Source of the DNA: Rhizobium sp. 9140
Lineage (GTDB): Bacteria > Pseudomonadota > Alphaproteobacteria > Rhizobiales > Rhizobiaceae
Direction: 5' to 3'
NCBI RefSeq assembly: GCF_900067135.1
Contig: NZ_FJUR01000001.1
Coordinates: forward strand, 2,173,501-2,237,500
Length of the DNA: 64,000 nt
Shown here: piece by piece, positions 36,335 to 43,997 of the stretch
Position numbering within the stretch: the stretch's first letter is position 1
Layout: every line of letters begins with the position of its first letter
Notes under the pieces: generated by a model
Databases searched by the model: none
What the model saw: only the letters and a program-made list of their open reading frames with translations
Told to the model about the DNA's origin: nothing
Made by a program: the position numbers and the translations under genes

Positions 36335-38455
36335 TCAGATGTCGAGGTTTTCGGCGAAGACAGCCCGTTCCTGGATGAAGCGGAAGCGGGCTTCCGGTTT
36401 GGTTCCCATGAGATTGTCCACAGCGTCGCGCGTTCCCTCGAAATCGACATCATCGATGGAGACCTTGAGGAGCGTGCGCTTTGCCGGATCCATCGTCGTT
36501 TCTTTCAACTGCGCCGGCATCATCTCGCCAAGGCCCTTGAAGCGTCCGATCTCGACCTTGCCGCGGCCGGTAAATTCCTTCTCCATCAGCTCGACCCGGT
36601 GGATGTCGTCACGCGCATAGAGCGTCCTCGTCCCCTGCGTCATGCGATAAAGCGGGGGCACCGCGAGATAGAGATGACCGCCGCGAATCAGTTCCGGCAT
36701 TTCCTGATAGAAGAAGGTGATCAGCAGCGAGGCGATATGCGCTCCGTCCACGTCGGCATCGGTCATCACGATGACGCGGTCGTAGCGCAGGTCTTCCTGA
36801 CGATATTTCGACCGCGTGCCGCAACCGAGCGCCTGCACGAGATCGGAGATCTGCTGGTTTGCGCCCAGCTTTTCGCGACCGGCGCTGGCGACGTTGAGGA
36901 TCTTGCCGCGCAGCGGCAGGATCGCCTGGTTGGAGCGGTTGCGCGCCTGCTTGGCCGAGCCACCGGCCGAATCGCCTTCGACGATGAACAGTTCGGCACC
37001 CAGTGCCGAGTTCTGCGAGCAATCGGCAAGCTTGCCCGGCAGGCGCAGCTTGCGCACCGCGCTCTTGCGGGTCACTTCCTTTTCCTTGCGGCGTCGGACG
37101 CGCTCGTCTGCGCGCTCGATCACCCACTCCAGAAGCTTTGCCGCTTCCTGCGGATTGCCGGCGAGGAAATGGTCGAACGGATCGCGGATCGCGTTCTCGA
37201 CGATGCGCTGCGCCTCGACCGTCGCGAGCTTGTCCTTGGTCTGACCGACGAACTCCGGCTCGCGGATGAACACGGACAGCATGCCGGCGGCGGAAATCAT
37301 CACGTCGTCCGTGGTGACGATCGCCGCGCGCTTGTTCTGCGTCAGCTCCGCATAGGCCTTGAGACCCTTGGTCAGCGCGATGCGCAGGCCCGCTTCATGC
37401 GTCCCGCCCTCGGGCGTCGGAATGGTGTTGCAATAGGAGTGGACGACCGAATCGCCGCCATACCACGTCACGGCCCATTCGAGCGCGCCATGGCCGCCGG
37501 TCTTTTCCGTCTTGCCGGAGAAGATCTCGCGCGTCACCGTGAACTCGGAACCCATCGTCGCCTTGAGGTAATCCTTCAAGCCGCCGGGAAAGTGAAAGAC
37601 CGCCTTGTCAGGCGTGTCCGTTCCCTCGACCAGCGCCGGATCGCACGACCAGCGGATCTCGACGCCACCGAAGAGATAGGCCTTGGAGCGGGCCATGCGG
37701 AAGAGCCGTGCCGGTTCGAACTTGGCGTGGGGGCCGAAGATTTCCGGGTCGGGATGGAAACGCACGCGGGTGCCGCGCCGGTTCTGTACGTCGCCCAGTT
37801 CCTCAAGGCCGCCCTGCGGGATGCCGCGAGAGAAACGCTGGCGATAGAGCCGCCGGTTGCGCGCGACTTCCACTTCCAGCACATCGGACAGTGCGTTGAC
37901 GACCGACACGCCGACGCCATGCAGACCGCCGGATGTCTCGTAGACCTTGCTGTCGAATTTTCCGCCGGCATGGAGCACGGTCATGATCACTTCGAGCGTC
38001 GACTTGCCCGGAAATTTCGGATGGTTCTCGACCGGGATGCCGCGACCATTGTCGGTCACCGCGAGGCACCCTTCGGCGTCGAGATGGACGTCGATAAAAT
38101 TGGCGTGGCCCGCCACGGCTTCGTCCATCGAGTTGTCGATGACTTCGGCGAACAGATGGTGCAACGCCTTCTCGTCCGTGCCACCGATATACATGCCGGG
38201 GCGACGGCGGACCGGCTCGAGGCCTTCAAGAACTTCGATAGCAGACGCGTTGTAATCGCCCGTGTCGGCCTTCAGCTGAGAGGCGGGGGTTCCCGGAGCA
38301 CGCGTGGCTGCTTTCGGTTCCTCTGCCTTCGCCGGGGCGCCGGGTTTTGCATCCGCTGCCTTACCGGCAGACGACGTCGGGTCGAGCGTCTTCGGCTCGG
38401 AGGGCTTCCGGGGAGCGGGCGGTGTGTTCGCGAAAAGGTCGTTGCTGTCCGTCAT
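36335..38455 (-). CDS. parE: DNA topoisomerase IV subunit B
   Basis: A 706-residue type IIA topoisomerase ATPase subunit; with ParC it decatenates sister chromosomes. After a disordered Pro/Ala N-terminus (1-60) come the GHKL ATPase domain (about 75-270, EVIDNSMDEAVAG with the catalytic Glu and Asn, and GGLHGVGVSVVNAL), the transducer, the TOPRIM domain with EGDSAGGSAKQARNR and MTDADVDGAHI, and the C-terminal PAQLKETTMDP. The length is closer to ParE than GyrB (about 800), and the YIGGTDEKALHHLFAE segment is ParE-like. The ATG at 38455 is preferred to a TTG at 38467. Confidence 0.95.
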   Translation of the reverse strand: MTDSNDLFANTPPAPRKPSEPKTLDPTSSAGKAADAKPGAPAKAEEPKAATRAPGTPASQLKADTGDYNASAIEVLEGLEPVRRRPGMYIGGTDEKALHHLFAEVIDNSMDEAVAGHANFIDVHLDAEGCLAVTDNGRGIPVENHPKFPGKSTLEVIMTVLHAGGKFDSKVYETSGGLHGVGVSVVNALSDVLEVEVARNRRLYRQRFSRGIPQGGLEELGDVQNRRGTRVRFHPDPEIFGPHAKFEPARLFRMARSKAYLFGGVEIRWSCDPALVEGTDTPDKAVFHFPGGLKDYLKATMGSEFTVTREIFSGKTEKTGGHGALEWAVTWYGGDSVVHSYCNTIPTPEGGTHEAGLRIALTKGLKAYAELTQNKRAAIVTTDDVMISAAGMLSVFIREPEFVGQTKDKLATVEAQRIVENAIRDPFDHFLAGNPQEAAKLLEWVIERADERVRRRKEKEVTRKSAVRKLRLPGKLADCSQNSALGAELFIVEGDSAGGSAKQARNRSNQAILPLRGKILNVASAGREKLGANQQISDLVQALGCGTRSKYRQEDLRYDRVIVMTDADVDGAHIASLLITFFYQEMPELIRGGHLYLAVPPLYRMTQGTRTLYARDDIHRVELMEKEFTGRGKVEIGRFKGLGEMMPAQLKETTMDPAKRTLLKVSIDDVDFEGTRDAVDNLMGTKPEARFRFIQERAVFAENLDI

Positions 38456-38600
38456 CTGGTGCGTCAAACGTCTTTCGATGTGTCGGCTGATCCTGTAGGT
38501 CGGGCATCGCCTGTCCGTCGTCTGCCCGCCTCTTCATACAAGGGCCGGCCGTCCGGCGAAAGAGCCAAGCGCGCCAAAGAGATCAAAAAGGGAACAAGAC

Positions 38601-39497
38601 ATGGCCCGGTCCACACTTTCTTTGAAACGCATCGCCGCATCGCGCGCTCTTGCCCTGGTTTTTGCCCTTGCCATGGGCTTCACCGAGGCGGGCGCTGCGA
38701 CGTTGAAGCCGTTCAAGGACGACCTTTTCGGATATGGTCGCATTCTGGAATCACGCGACGACGGAAACTGGCTGACGGTAGACTACGACGAGATGCGTGA
38801 CATCAATGGCCGGGACGAGATCCCCGAACGACGCGTCAAGCGGCCCTATGTCTCTCTGGGAATCAAGCGCGTGCAGGCGAACGAGACCGTCGATATTGGC
38901 GGGCGCGGGCTCGATGTGTTCCGGGTGGGCGCACCGGAGAATGCCGCCTTCACGGTGATCTTCATTCACGGTCGCGGCGGCGACCGGCGGCTGGGCGCAA
39001 ACGACTACTCCTTTGGCGGCAACTTCAATCGGCTAAAGAACCTCGCCGTGGAAAACGGCGGCGCCTATTACGCGCCAAGTGCCCGCTCTTTCGATACGGA
39101 TGGCGCTGCGGATATTGCCGGGCTGATCGATGCGCTGGCGCGTCGTTCTCCCGGTCGCCCGATCATCCTGTCCTGCGCGTCGATGGGCAGCTTCCTCTGC
39201 TGGGGCGTCACGCGAAATGCCGCGGCGGTCAAGCAACTCTCGGGGATGATGATCATGGGCGGGGCGACCGATCCCGACTTCGGCAAGAGCGCGGCCTTCG
39301 CTCGCAAGATGCCCATGTTCTTCAGCCATGGCAGCGCGGATGGCACGTACAAAGCGGAGGATCAGGCTGCACTCTACGGGCGTCTGAGGAAGGGCGGCTA
39401 CCCCACGCGCTTCGTCCTGTTCCAGACAGGCACGCACGGAACGCCGGTGAGGATGACAGACTGGCGGGATGCCATCAATTGGATCCTTTCGCGATAG
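38601..39497 (+). CDS. Secreted alpha/beta-hydrolase
   Basis: A 298-residue exported protein with a signal peptide (about 1-32, ending TEAGAA) and an alpha/beta-hydrolase fold. The oxyanion motif HGRGGD is at about 123-128, nucleophile S194 sits in a CASMG elbow (variant of GxSxG), a later Asp (DGTYKAEDQ) and H near GTHGTPV complete a plausible triad. The substrate is unknown. It precedes the UbiA/DprE1 cassette by 128 bp on the same strand, but a separate promoter is likely. Confidence 0.8.
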   Translation: MARSTLSLKRIAASRALALVFALAMGFTEAGAATLKPFKDDLFGYGRILESRDDGNWLTVDYDEMRDINGRDEIPERRVKRPYVSLGIKRVQANETVDIGGRGLDVFRVGAPENAAFTVIFIHGRGGDRRLGANDYSFGGNFNRLKNLAVENGGAYYAPSARSFDTDGAADIAGLIDALARRSPGRPIILSCASMGSFLCWGVTRNAAAVKQLSGMMIMGGATDPDFGKSAAFARKMPMFFSHGSADGTYKAEDQAALYGRLRKGGYPTRFVLFQTGTHGTPVRMTDWRDAINWILSR

Positions 39498-39625
39498 ATG
39501 CAACCTGAGCGATTTTCCCTTCATTAACCACCGATTGAAGTCCCAACCCTTTTGCAGGTCGTGTTCGTCTTTCGGAAAGCACGGCGTGACAGTCTCCCGG
39601 CAGTTGAAAAAACCGGGGTGCAATC

Positions 39626-41068
39626 ATGGATGCGCGAACCGACACACGGCTTGTTCCGCTTTGCGTCGATTTGGATGGTACGCTTGTCGCAGCCGATACG
39701 CTGTGGGAAGGCGTCGCCGTCGTCCTGTTTCGCAATCCGCTGATGCTGTTCGCGCTCGTCGTCTGGGCGTTGCGGGGCAAAGCGCATCTCAAACACGAGG
39801 TCGCAGCCCGATCCGGACGCACGGGTGGCGACTGGCCCTATCGCCCCGAGGTGATGGAGCGGCTGCAGCGGGAGCGGGCGAGCGGCCGCGACATCGTCCT
39901 CGTCACCGGCGCCGCCGAACGGGTGGCGCTGGATGTCGCAGCCCATGCAGGCATCTTCACCGGCGTGCTGCATTCCTCATCCACCCACAACCTCACAAGC
40001 CATCGCAAGCGCGAGGAACTGGTCGCACGCTATGGCGAGGCCGGGTTCGACTACATGGGCAACAGCCGGGATGACGTGGCCGTGTTCGATGCCGCCCGCA
40101 CGGCCATCGTCGTCGCACCGGATCGCGCAGCGGAAACATGGCGCCGCCGACATGGTGCCGAGCGTCTTGAGACCGGCACGATCGGTATCAAGGACACGCT
40201 GAAGTCCATTCGTATCCATCAATGGGCGAAGAATATTCTGATCGCCGTGCCGATGGCGCTGGATCATGACATCCTCCAGCAAGAAGCGCTGATCAACACG
40301 ATCCTCGCCTTCTTTGCCTTCAGCTTCCTCGCCTCTGCGGTCTATGTCATCAACGACATCTCGGACCTGACGAATGACCGCCGCCATCCGAAGAAGCGGT
40401 TCCGGCCGCTGGCGAGCGGGCGCATGTCCGTCCCGACCGGCCTGGCACTCGCTGCAAGTCTCCTCATCGCCTCCGGCGCGCTGACGATGACGATGCCAGG
40501 AAACTTCATTCTGACACTTGGAATTTACCTCGCAATTACCACGGCGTACACATTTTTCCTAAAGCGGAAACTGCTGGTAGACGTCTTCACGCTGGCGGGC
40601 CTTTACACGATCCGCATCGTCGCAGGTGCGACGGCGACGGGAACGGAGCTTTCCTTCTGGCTTCTCGCCTTCTCGATCTTCTTCTTCCTCAGCCTTGCGC
40701 TGGTGAAACGCTATGTCGAGCTGGACGAGCATGGCGGCGAAGCCGGTGCGCAGGTTCCGGGGCGCGGCTATATGCAGGTCGATTTCGAGATGGTCGGCCA
40801 GGCCGGCGTTTCCTCGGCCTTCGCCTCCGCGCTCGTTCTCGCGCTCTACATCCACAGCGTCGAGATGCAGCAGATGTACAGCATGCCCGCCGCGCTCTGG
40901 CCGCTCTGCCCCATGGTCCTCTACATGCTGCTGCGCATCTGGATGCTCGCCCGACGTGGCGCGCTGCATGAGGATCCGGTCGTTTTCATCATGCGCGACT
41001 GGCGCAGCATCGCCACCATGGCCGCAGGCGGTGTGCTGGTGATGATCGGCGCGGTCGGTATTCAATGA
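39626..41068 (+). CDS. HAD phosphatase-UbiA prenyltransferase fusion (DPPR-synthase-like)
   Basis: A 480-residue fusion. Residues 1-180 are a HAD domain (motif I VDLDGTL with D15 and D17; TGAAERVALDVAAH; the acidic YMGNSRDDVAVFDAA motif). Residues 190-480 are a UbiA-family polytopic membrane domain starting RIHQWAKNILIAVPMALDHD. Its two Asp-rich motifs are NDISDLTNDRRHPKKRFRPL and DVFTLAGLYTIRIVAGA, matching decaprenyl-phosphate 5-phosphoribosyltransferase (Rv3806c, NoeC). It should attach phosphoribose from PRPP to polyprenyl phosphate, and the HAD part could remove the 5-phosphate. The stop overlaps the next start (ATGA). Confidence 0.82.
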   Translation: MDARTDTRLVPLCVDLDGTLVAADTLWEGVAVVLFRNPLMLFALVVWALRGKAHLKHEVAARSGRTGGDWPYRPEVMERLQRERASGRDIVLVTGAAERVALDVAAHAGIFTGVLHSSSTHNLTSHRKREELVARYGEAGFDYMGNSRDDVAVFDAARTAIVVAPDRAAETWRRRHGAERLETGTIGIKDTLKSIRIHQWAKNILIAVPMALDHDILQQEALINTILAFFAFSFLASAVYVINDISDLTNDRRHPKKRFRPLASGRMSVPTGLALAASLLIASGALTMTMPGNFILTLGIYLAITTAYTFFLKRKLLVDVFTLAGLYTIRIVAGATATGTELSFWLLAFSIFFFLSLALVKRYVELDEHGGEAGAQVPGRGYMQVDFEMVGQAGVSSAFASALVLALYIHSVEMQQMYSMPAALWPLCPMVLYMLLRIWMLARRGALHEDPVVFIMRDWRSIATMAAGGVLVMIGAVGIQ

Positions 41069-42402
41069 CGGGCGCGACGAAAACACCGATGGCCGTGAAT
41101 TTCGACAGCTGGGGCCGCCTCGACACGCGCGGGCGCCATACCATCAGCCCGGATGCCTTCGAGGACGATATCCATACGGCCGCACCGGGCGGATATCTGC
41201 CTTTTGGCAACGGCCGCTCCTATGGCGATAGCTGCCATAATGATCGGGGCCTCCTGATCGACAACCGCAAGCGCGGTCGCATCCACGCCTTCGACCCGGG
41301 TACCGGCATTCTCTCCGCCGAAGCCGGCGTCACTCTGTCGGCCATTCTCGCGCGCGCCGTGCCGCATCGCTTCTTCCTGCCGGTCACCCCCGGCACGGCC
41401 CATGTCACGCTTGGCGGCGCGATCGCCAACGATGTACATGGCAAGAACCACCACGCCCGCGGGACCTTCGGAAACCATATCCGGCGGCTGACGCTGCTGC
41501 GCTCCGACGGTGGCACTCTCACATGCTCGGAGACCGAGAACCCGGAGATGTTCAGCGCCACGATCGGCGGCATGGGCCTGACCGGCCTTATCCTTGATGT
41601 CGACCTCCAGATGATGAAGGTGCCCTCAGCCCACATCCAGCAGCACGCCATCCGCTTCGACAGCCTCGAAGACTATTTCGGCATGATCGACCGCGTCGAT
41701 GCCGAGCATGAATATTCCGTCGCCTGGATCGATCAACTGGCCACGGGCCGCAAGGCGGGCAGGGGCATACTCCTGGCCGGCGACCATGCCGACGCCTCCT
41801 GCGAATTCCCCGATCTGCCGCGCGGACGCACGCTCGCGGTCCCGGTCACGCCGCCCTTCAGCCTTCTCAACCGCTTGACCCTTACGGCCTTCAATGCCGC
41901 CTATATCCGCAAGGCGAAACCCGGCGAGACGGTCGAGACGGTGAAATGGTCCGGCTATTTCTATCCTCTCGATGCGATCAGGAACTGGAACCGTCTTTAC
42001 GGGCCGAAGGGCCTATACCAGCACCAGAGCGTTTATCCCGCCGATGTCGCACCTGCGGTCACCGCGCGGCTGATGGAAGCGGCCCGAGACGCCGGACATG
42101 GCTCCTTCCTGACGGTTCTGAAACGCTTTGGCGAGCACCGTTCGCGCGGCCTGTTTTCCTTCCCGCGCCCCGGTTTCACGCTCACCCTCGATTTCGCCAA
42201 CCAGGGCGAGGGCACCCTGAAGCTCCTCGATAGGCTCGACCGGATCGTTGTGTCTGCTGGCGGTGCGGTCAACCCCTACAAGGATGCGCGTATGAGCCCG
42301 CAGACCTTCGAGGCGTCTTTCCCGGAATGGCGAAAGCTCGAGTCGATGCGGGATCCCGCGATGATGTCGGACTTCTGGCGGCGCACCGCTATGGCTGTCT
42401 AA
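41065..42402 (+). CDS. DprE1-like decaprenylphosphoryl-ribose 2'-oxidase homolog
   Basis: A 445-residue FAD-binding oxidase (FAD_binding_4, VAO fold). FAD-site motifs are PFGNGRSYGDS at 46-56, GTAHVTLGGAIANDVHGKNHH at 110-130 including the HGKNHH block shared with mycobacterial DprE1, and GNH at 136-138. YPLDAIRNWNRLYGPKGLY and the C-terminal NPYKDAR (K406, counterpart of catalytic Lys418) are also DprE1-like. The benzothiazinone-reactive Cys387 is replaced by Thr (T374). In mycobacteria DprE1 oxidises polyprenyl-phosphoryl-ribose at C2'. It is translationally coupled to the UbiA fusion. Confidence 0.88.
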   Translation: MTGATKTPMAVNFDSWGRLDTRGRHTISPDAFEDDIHTAAPGGYLPFGNGRSYGDSCHNDRGLLIDNRKRGRIHAFDPGTGILSAEAGVTLSAILARAVPHRFFLPVTPGTAHVTLGGAIANDVHGKNHHARGTFGNHIRRLTLLRSDGGTLTCSETENPEMFSATIGGMGLTGLILDVDLQMMKVPSAHIQQHAIRFDSLEDYFGMIDRVDAEHEYSVAWIDQLATGRKAGRGILLAGDHADASCEFPDLPRGRTLAVPVTPPFSLLNRLTLTAFNAAYIRKAKPGETVETVKWSGYFYPLDAIRNWNRLYGPKGLYQHQSVYPADVAPAVTARLMEAARDAGHGSFLTVLKRFGEHRSRGLFSFPRPGFTLTLDFANQGEGTLKLLDRLDRIVVSAGGAVNPYKDARMSPQTFEASFPEWRKLESMRDPAMMSDFWRRTAMAV

Positions 42403-42528
42403 AGCACGGGATACGATCAATTTTAATAAAAGAAATCAGCAAGTTTCACCGAATAGTGGATTCTCTTCCGTAAGGTGAAATCCAGCCAAGAACGAGCCCG
42501 GACAGGGTGCCCGAAAAGGGAATACGAC
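42403..42528. promoter_or_regulatory. AT-rich spacer inside the pentose-lipid cassette
   Basis: A 126-bp gap between the DprE1-like and small-transporter genes. It is AT-rich (TTTTAATAAAAG at 42421-42432) and contains an inverted repeat, TTTCACC at 42444-42450 with GGTGAAA at 42474-42480. It may hold an internal promoter for the last three genes, or a processing hairpin. Confidence 0.4.
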
Positions 42529-42969
42529 ATGAAATATTTGGCCTTCATATTGTTTACCGTGCTGACCAATGCGGCGGCACAGCTGATGCTGAAGCAGGGC
42601 ATGCTGAGCCTCGGTCCTTTGACGTTCACGCCCGATACCGCGATCGCGCGGTTCTTTCAGATCCTGTTCAACCCCTGGGTCTTTGCCGGGCTTGCCACCT
42701 TCGCCATCTCGATGGTGTCGCATCTCTACGTGCTGTCGAAGGTCGAGTTGTCCTTCGCCTACCCCTTCCTCAGTCTTGCCTATGTGGCCGTCGCCGTTTT
42801 CGCCTACTTCATCTTCCGCGAGGACCTGAATGCCTGGCGCATCGCCGGTATCGGCTTCATCTGCGTGGGAACCGTCCTCATCGCACAGTCCGGCCGCACG
42901 ACGCCCGCGGAAGCCGCAGCGATCGATACCCCGGCCACAAAATCCATCCATATTGGGAGCCCGACATGA
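42529..42969 (+). CDS. Small EamA/ArnE-ArnF-like membrane transporter
   Basis: A 146-residue four-helix membrane protein, one EamA/SMR-like unit. The N-terminal MKYLAFILFTVLTNAAAQLM and the FAYPFLSLAYVAVAVFAYFI segment resemble ArnE/ArnF, the heterodimer proposed to flip undecaprenyl-phosphate-aminoarabinose. A polar tail of 20 residues follows. The AAAAGGG SD (42514-42520) supports ATG 42529. Its stop overlaps the next start by 4 bp (ATGA). Position in a lipid-linked-sugar cassette suggests it moves the lipid-linked product across the membrane; this is inference. Confidence 0.75.
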   Translation: MKYLAFILFTVLTNAAAQLMLKQGMLSLGPLTFTPDTAIARFFQILFNPWVFAGLATFAISMVSHLYVLSKVELSFAYPFLSLAYVAVAVFAYFIFREDLNAWRIAGIGFICVGTVLIAQSGRTTPAEAAAIDTPATKSIHIGSPT

Positions 42970-43982
42970 AACACGTCATTTTCGGAGGCGACGGCTTCGT
43001 CGGTCGCCATCTCGCCGAGCGCCTCGTCAACGAAGGCGAACAGGTTCTGATTGCCGACATCGTCAAGTCCGACCTGCCGCATTACGCCCATGGCCGTGTC
43101 CGCTTCGTCCATTGCGACGTGACGGATCTCGATCAGGTGATGAAGGTCGATATCGGCCCCGACGATATGGTCTACAACATGGCGGCCAAGATGCTGTCGC
43201 CGCTGCAGGTGCGCGCCAAACGCTGGAAGTTCTTCTGGCCGGTCAACTATTACGGTGCCGAAAATATCATGAAGGCGACGGCGGCTTCGGGCGCCAATCG
43301 TCTCGTCCAGTTCACGACCGACATGATCTACGGCCACACGGTGCAATCGCCGCAGGCGGAGGACCATCCGGTCAAGCCGCTCGGCGAGTACGGCAAGTCG
43401 AAGTGGGCGACGGAGCAACTCTGCCACGCCTATCGCGAGAAGGGCATGCGGATCTCGATCTTCCGTCCGCGTCTGATCATCGGTCCGGGCCGCCTCGGCA
43501 TCCTGGAAAAGCTGTTCAAGCTGATCGACGCCAACCTGCCGGTGCCGATGATCGGCTCGGGCAAGGCGCCTTACCAGTTCATCTCCGTGTTCGATTGCGC
43601 CGAAGCCGCGCGTCTCGCCTGGAAGGGCGGCGTGCCGAACGAAGCCTATAATCTCGGCTCCGACAATCCGCCCTCCGTGCGCCAGCTTCTGGGCGGTCTG
43701 ATCCAGCATGCCGGCTCCAAATCCATCCTGATTCCCACGCCAGGCTTTGCCGTCAAGGCAACGCTTGCTGCCTTCGATGCGATCAACCTGCCGATCATGG
43801 ACCCGGAACAGTACCTGATCGCCGACGAGATGTGCGTTCGCGAGACCGGCAAGTTGAAGCAGGAACTCGGCTGGAAGGCCCAGTTCAACGACGGCGCCAT
43901 GCTGATCGCCGCCTATGACGAATATCGCGCGAAGAAATCCAAAGGCACCGTCGGCACGCCCGCCGCCCTGCCGGCCGAATAA
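42966..43982 (+). CDS. NAD-dependent epimerase/dehydratase-family protein (extended SDR)
   Basis: A 338-residue extended SDR. The Rossmann motif GGDGFVG is at 7-13, the catalytic Thr lies in FTTDMIYG (117-119 region) and the YxxxK pair is Y142/K146 (EYGKSKWATE). RPRLIIGPGRLGILEKLF is typical of NDP-sugar or lipid-associated SDRs such as HpnA. It could be the reductase (DprE2 role) or an epimerase acting on the lipid-linked sugar, but it is not the short SDR class of mycobacterial DprE2. It overlaps the transporter gene, and the aminotransferase starts 15 bp after its stop. Confidence 0.8.
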   Translation: MKHVIFGGDGFVGRHLAERLVNEGEQVLIADIVKSDLPHYAHGRVRFVHCDVTDLDQVMKVDIGPDDMVYNMAAKMLSPLQVRAKRWKFFWPVNYYGAENIMKATAASGANRLVQFTTDMIYGHTVQSPQAEDHPVKPLGEYGKSKWATEQLCHAYREKGMRISIFRPRLIIGPGRLGILEKLFKLIDANLPVPMIGSGKAPYQFISVFDCAEAARLAWKGGVPNEAYNLGSDNPPSVRQLLGGLIQHAGSKSILIPTPGFAVKATLAAFDAINLPIMDPEQYLIADEMCVRETGKLKQELGWKAQFNDGAMLIAAYDEYRAKKSKGTVGTPAALPAE

Positions 43983-43997
43983 GAGGGAACGATCAAG

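Noticed and set aside
36599..38800. 733-codon open frame on the plus strand across parE
   Set aside because: It is antisense to parE, and the GC-rich codon bias of parE keeps that frame open. Its amino-acid content (many Arg, Gly, His, Asp) is typical of such shadow frames.
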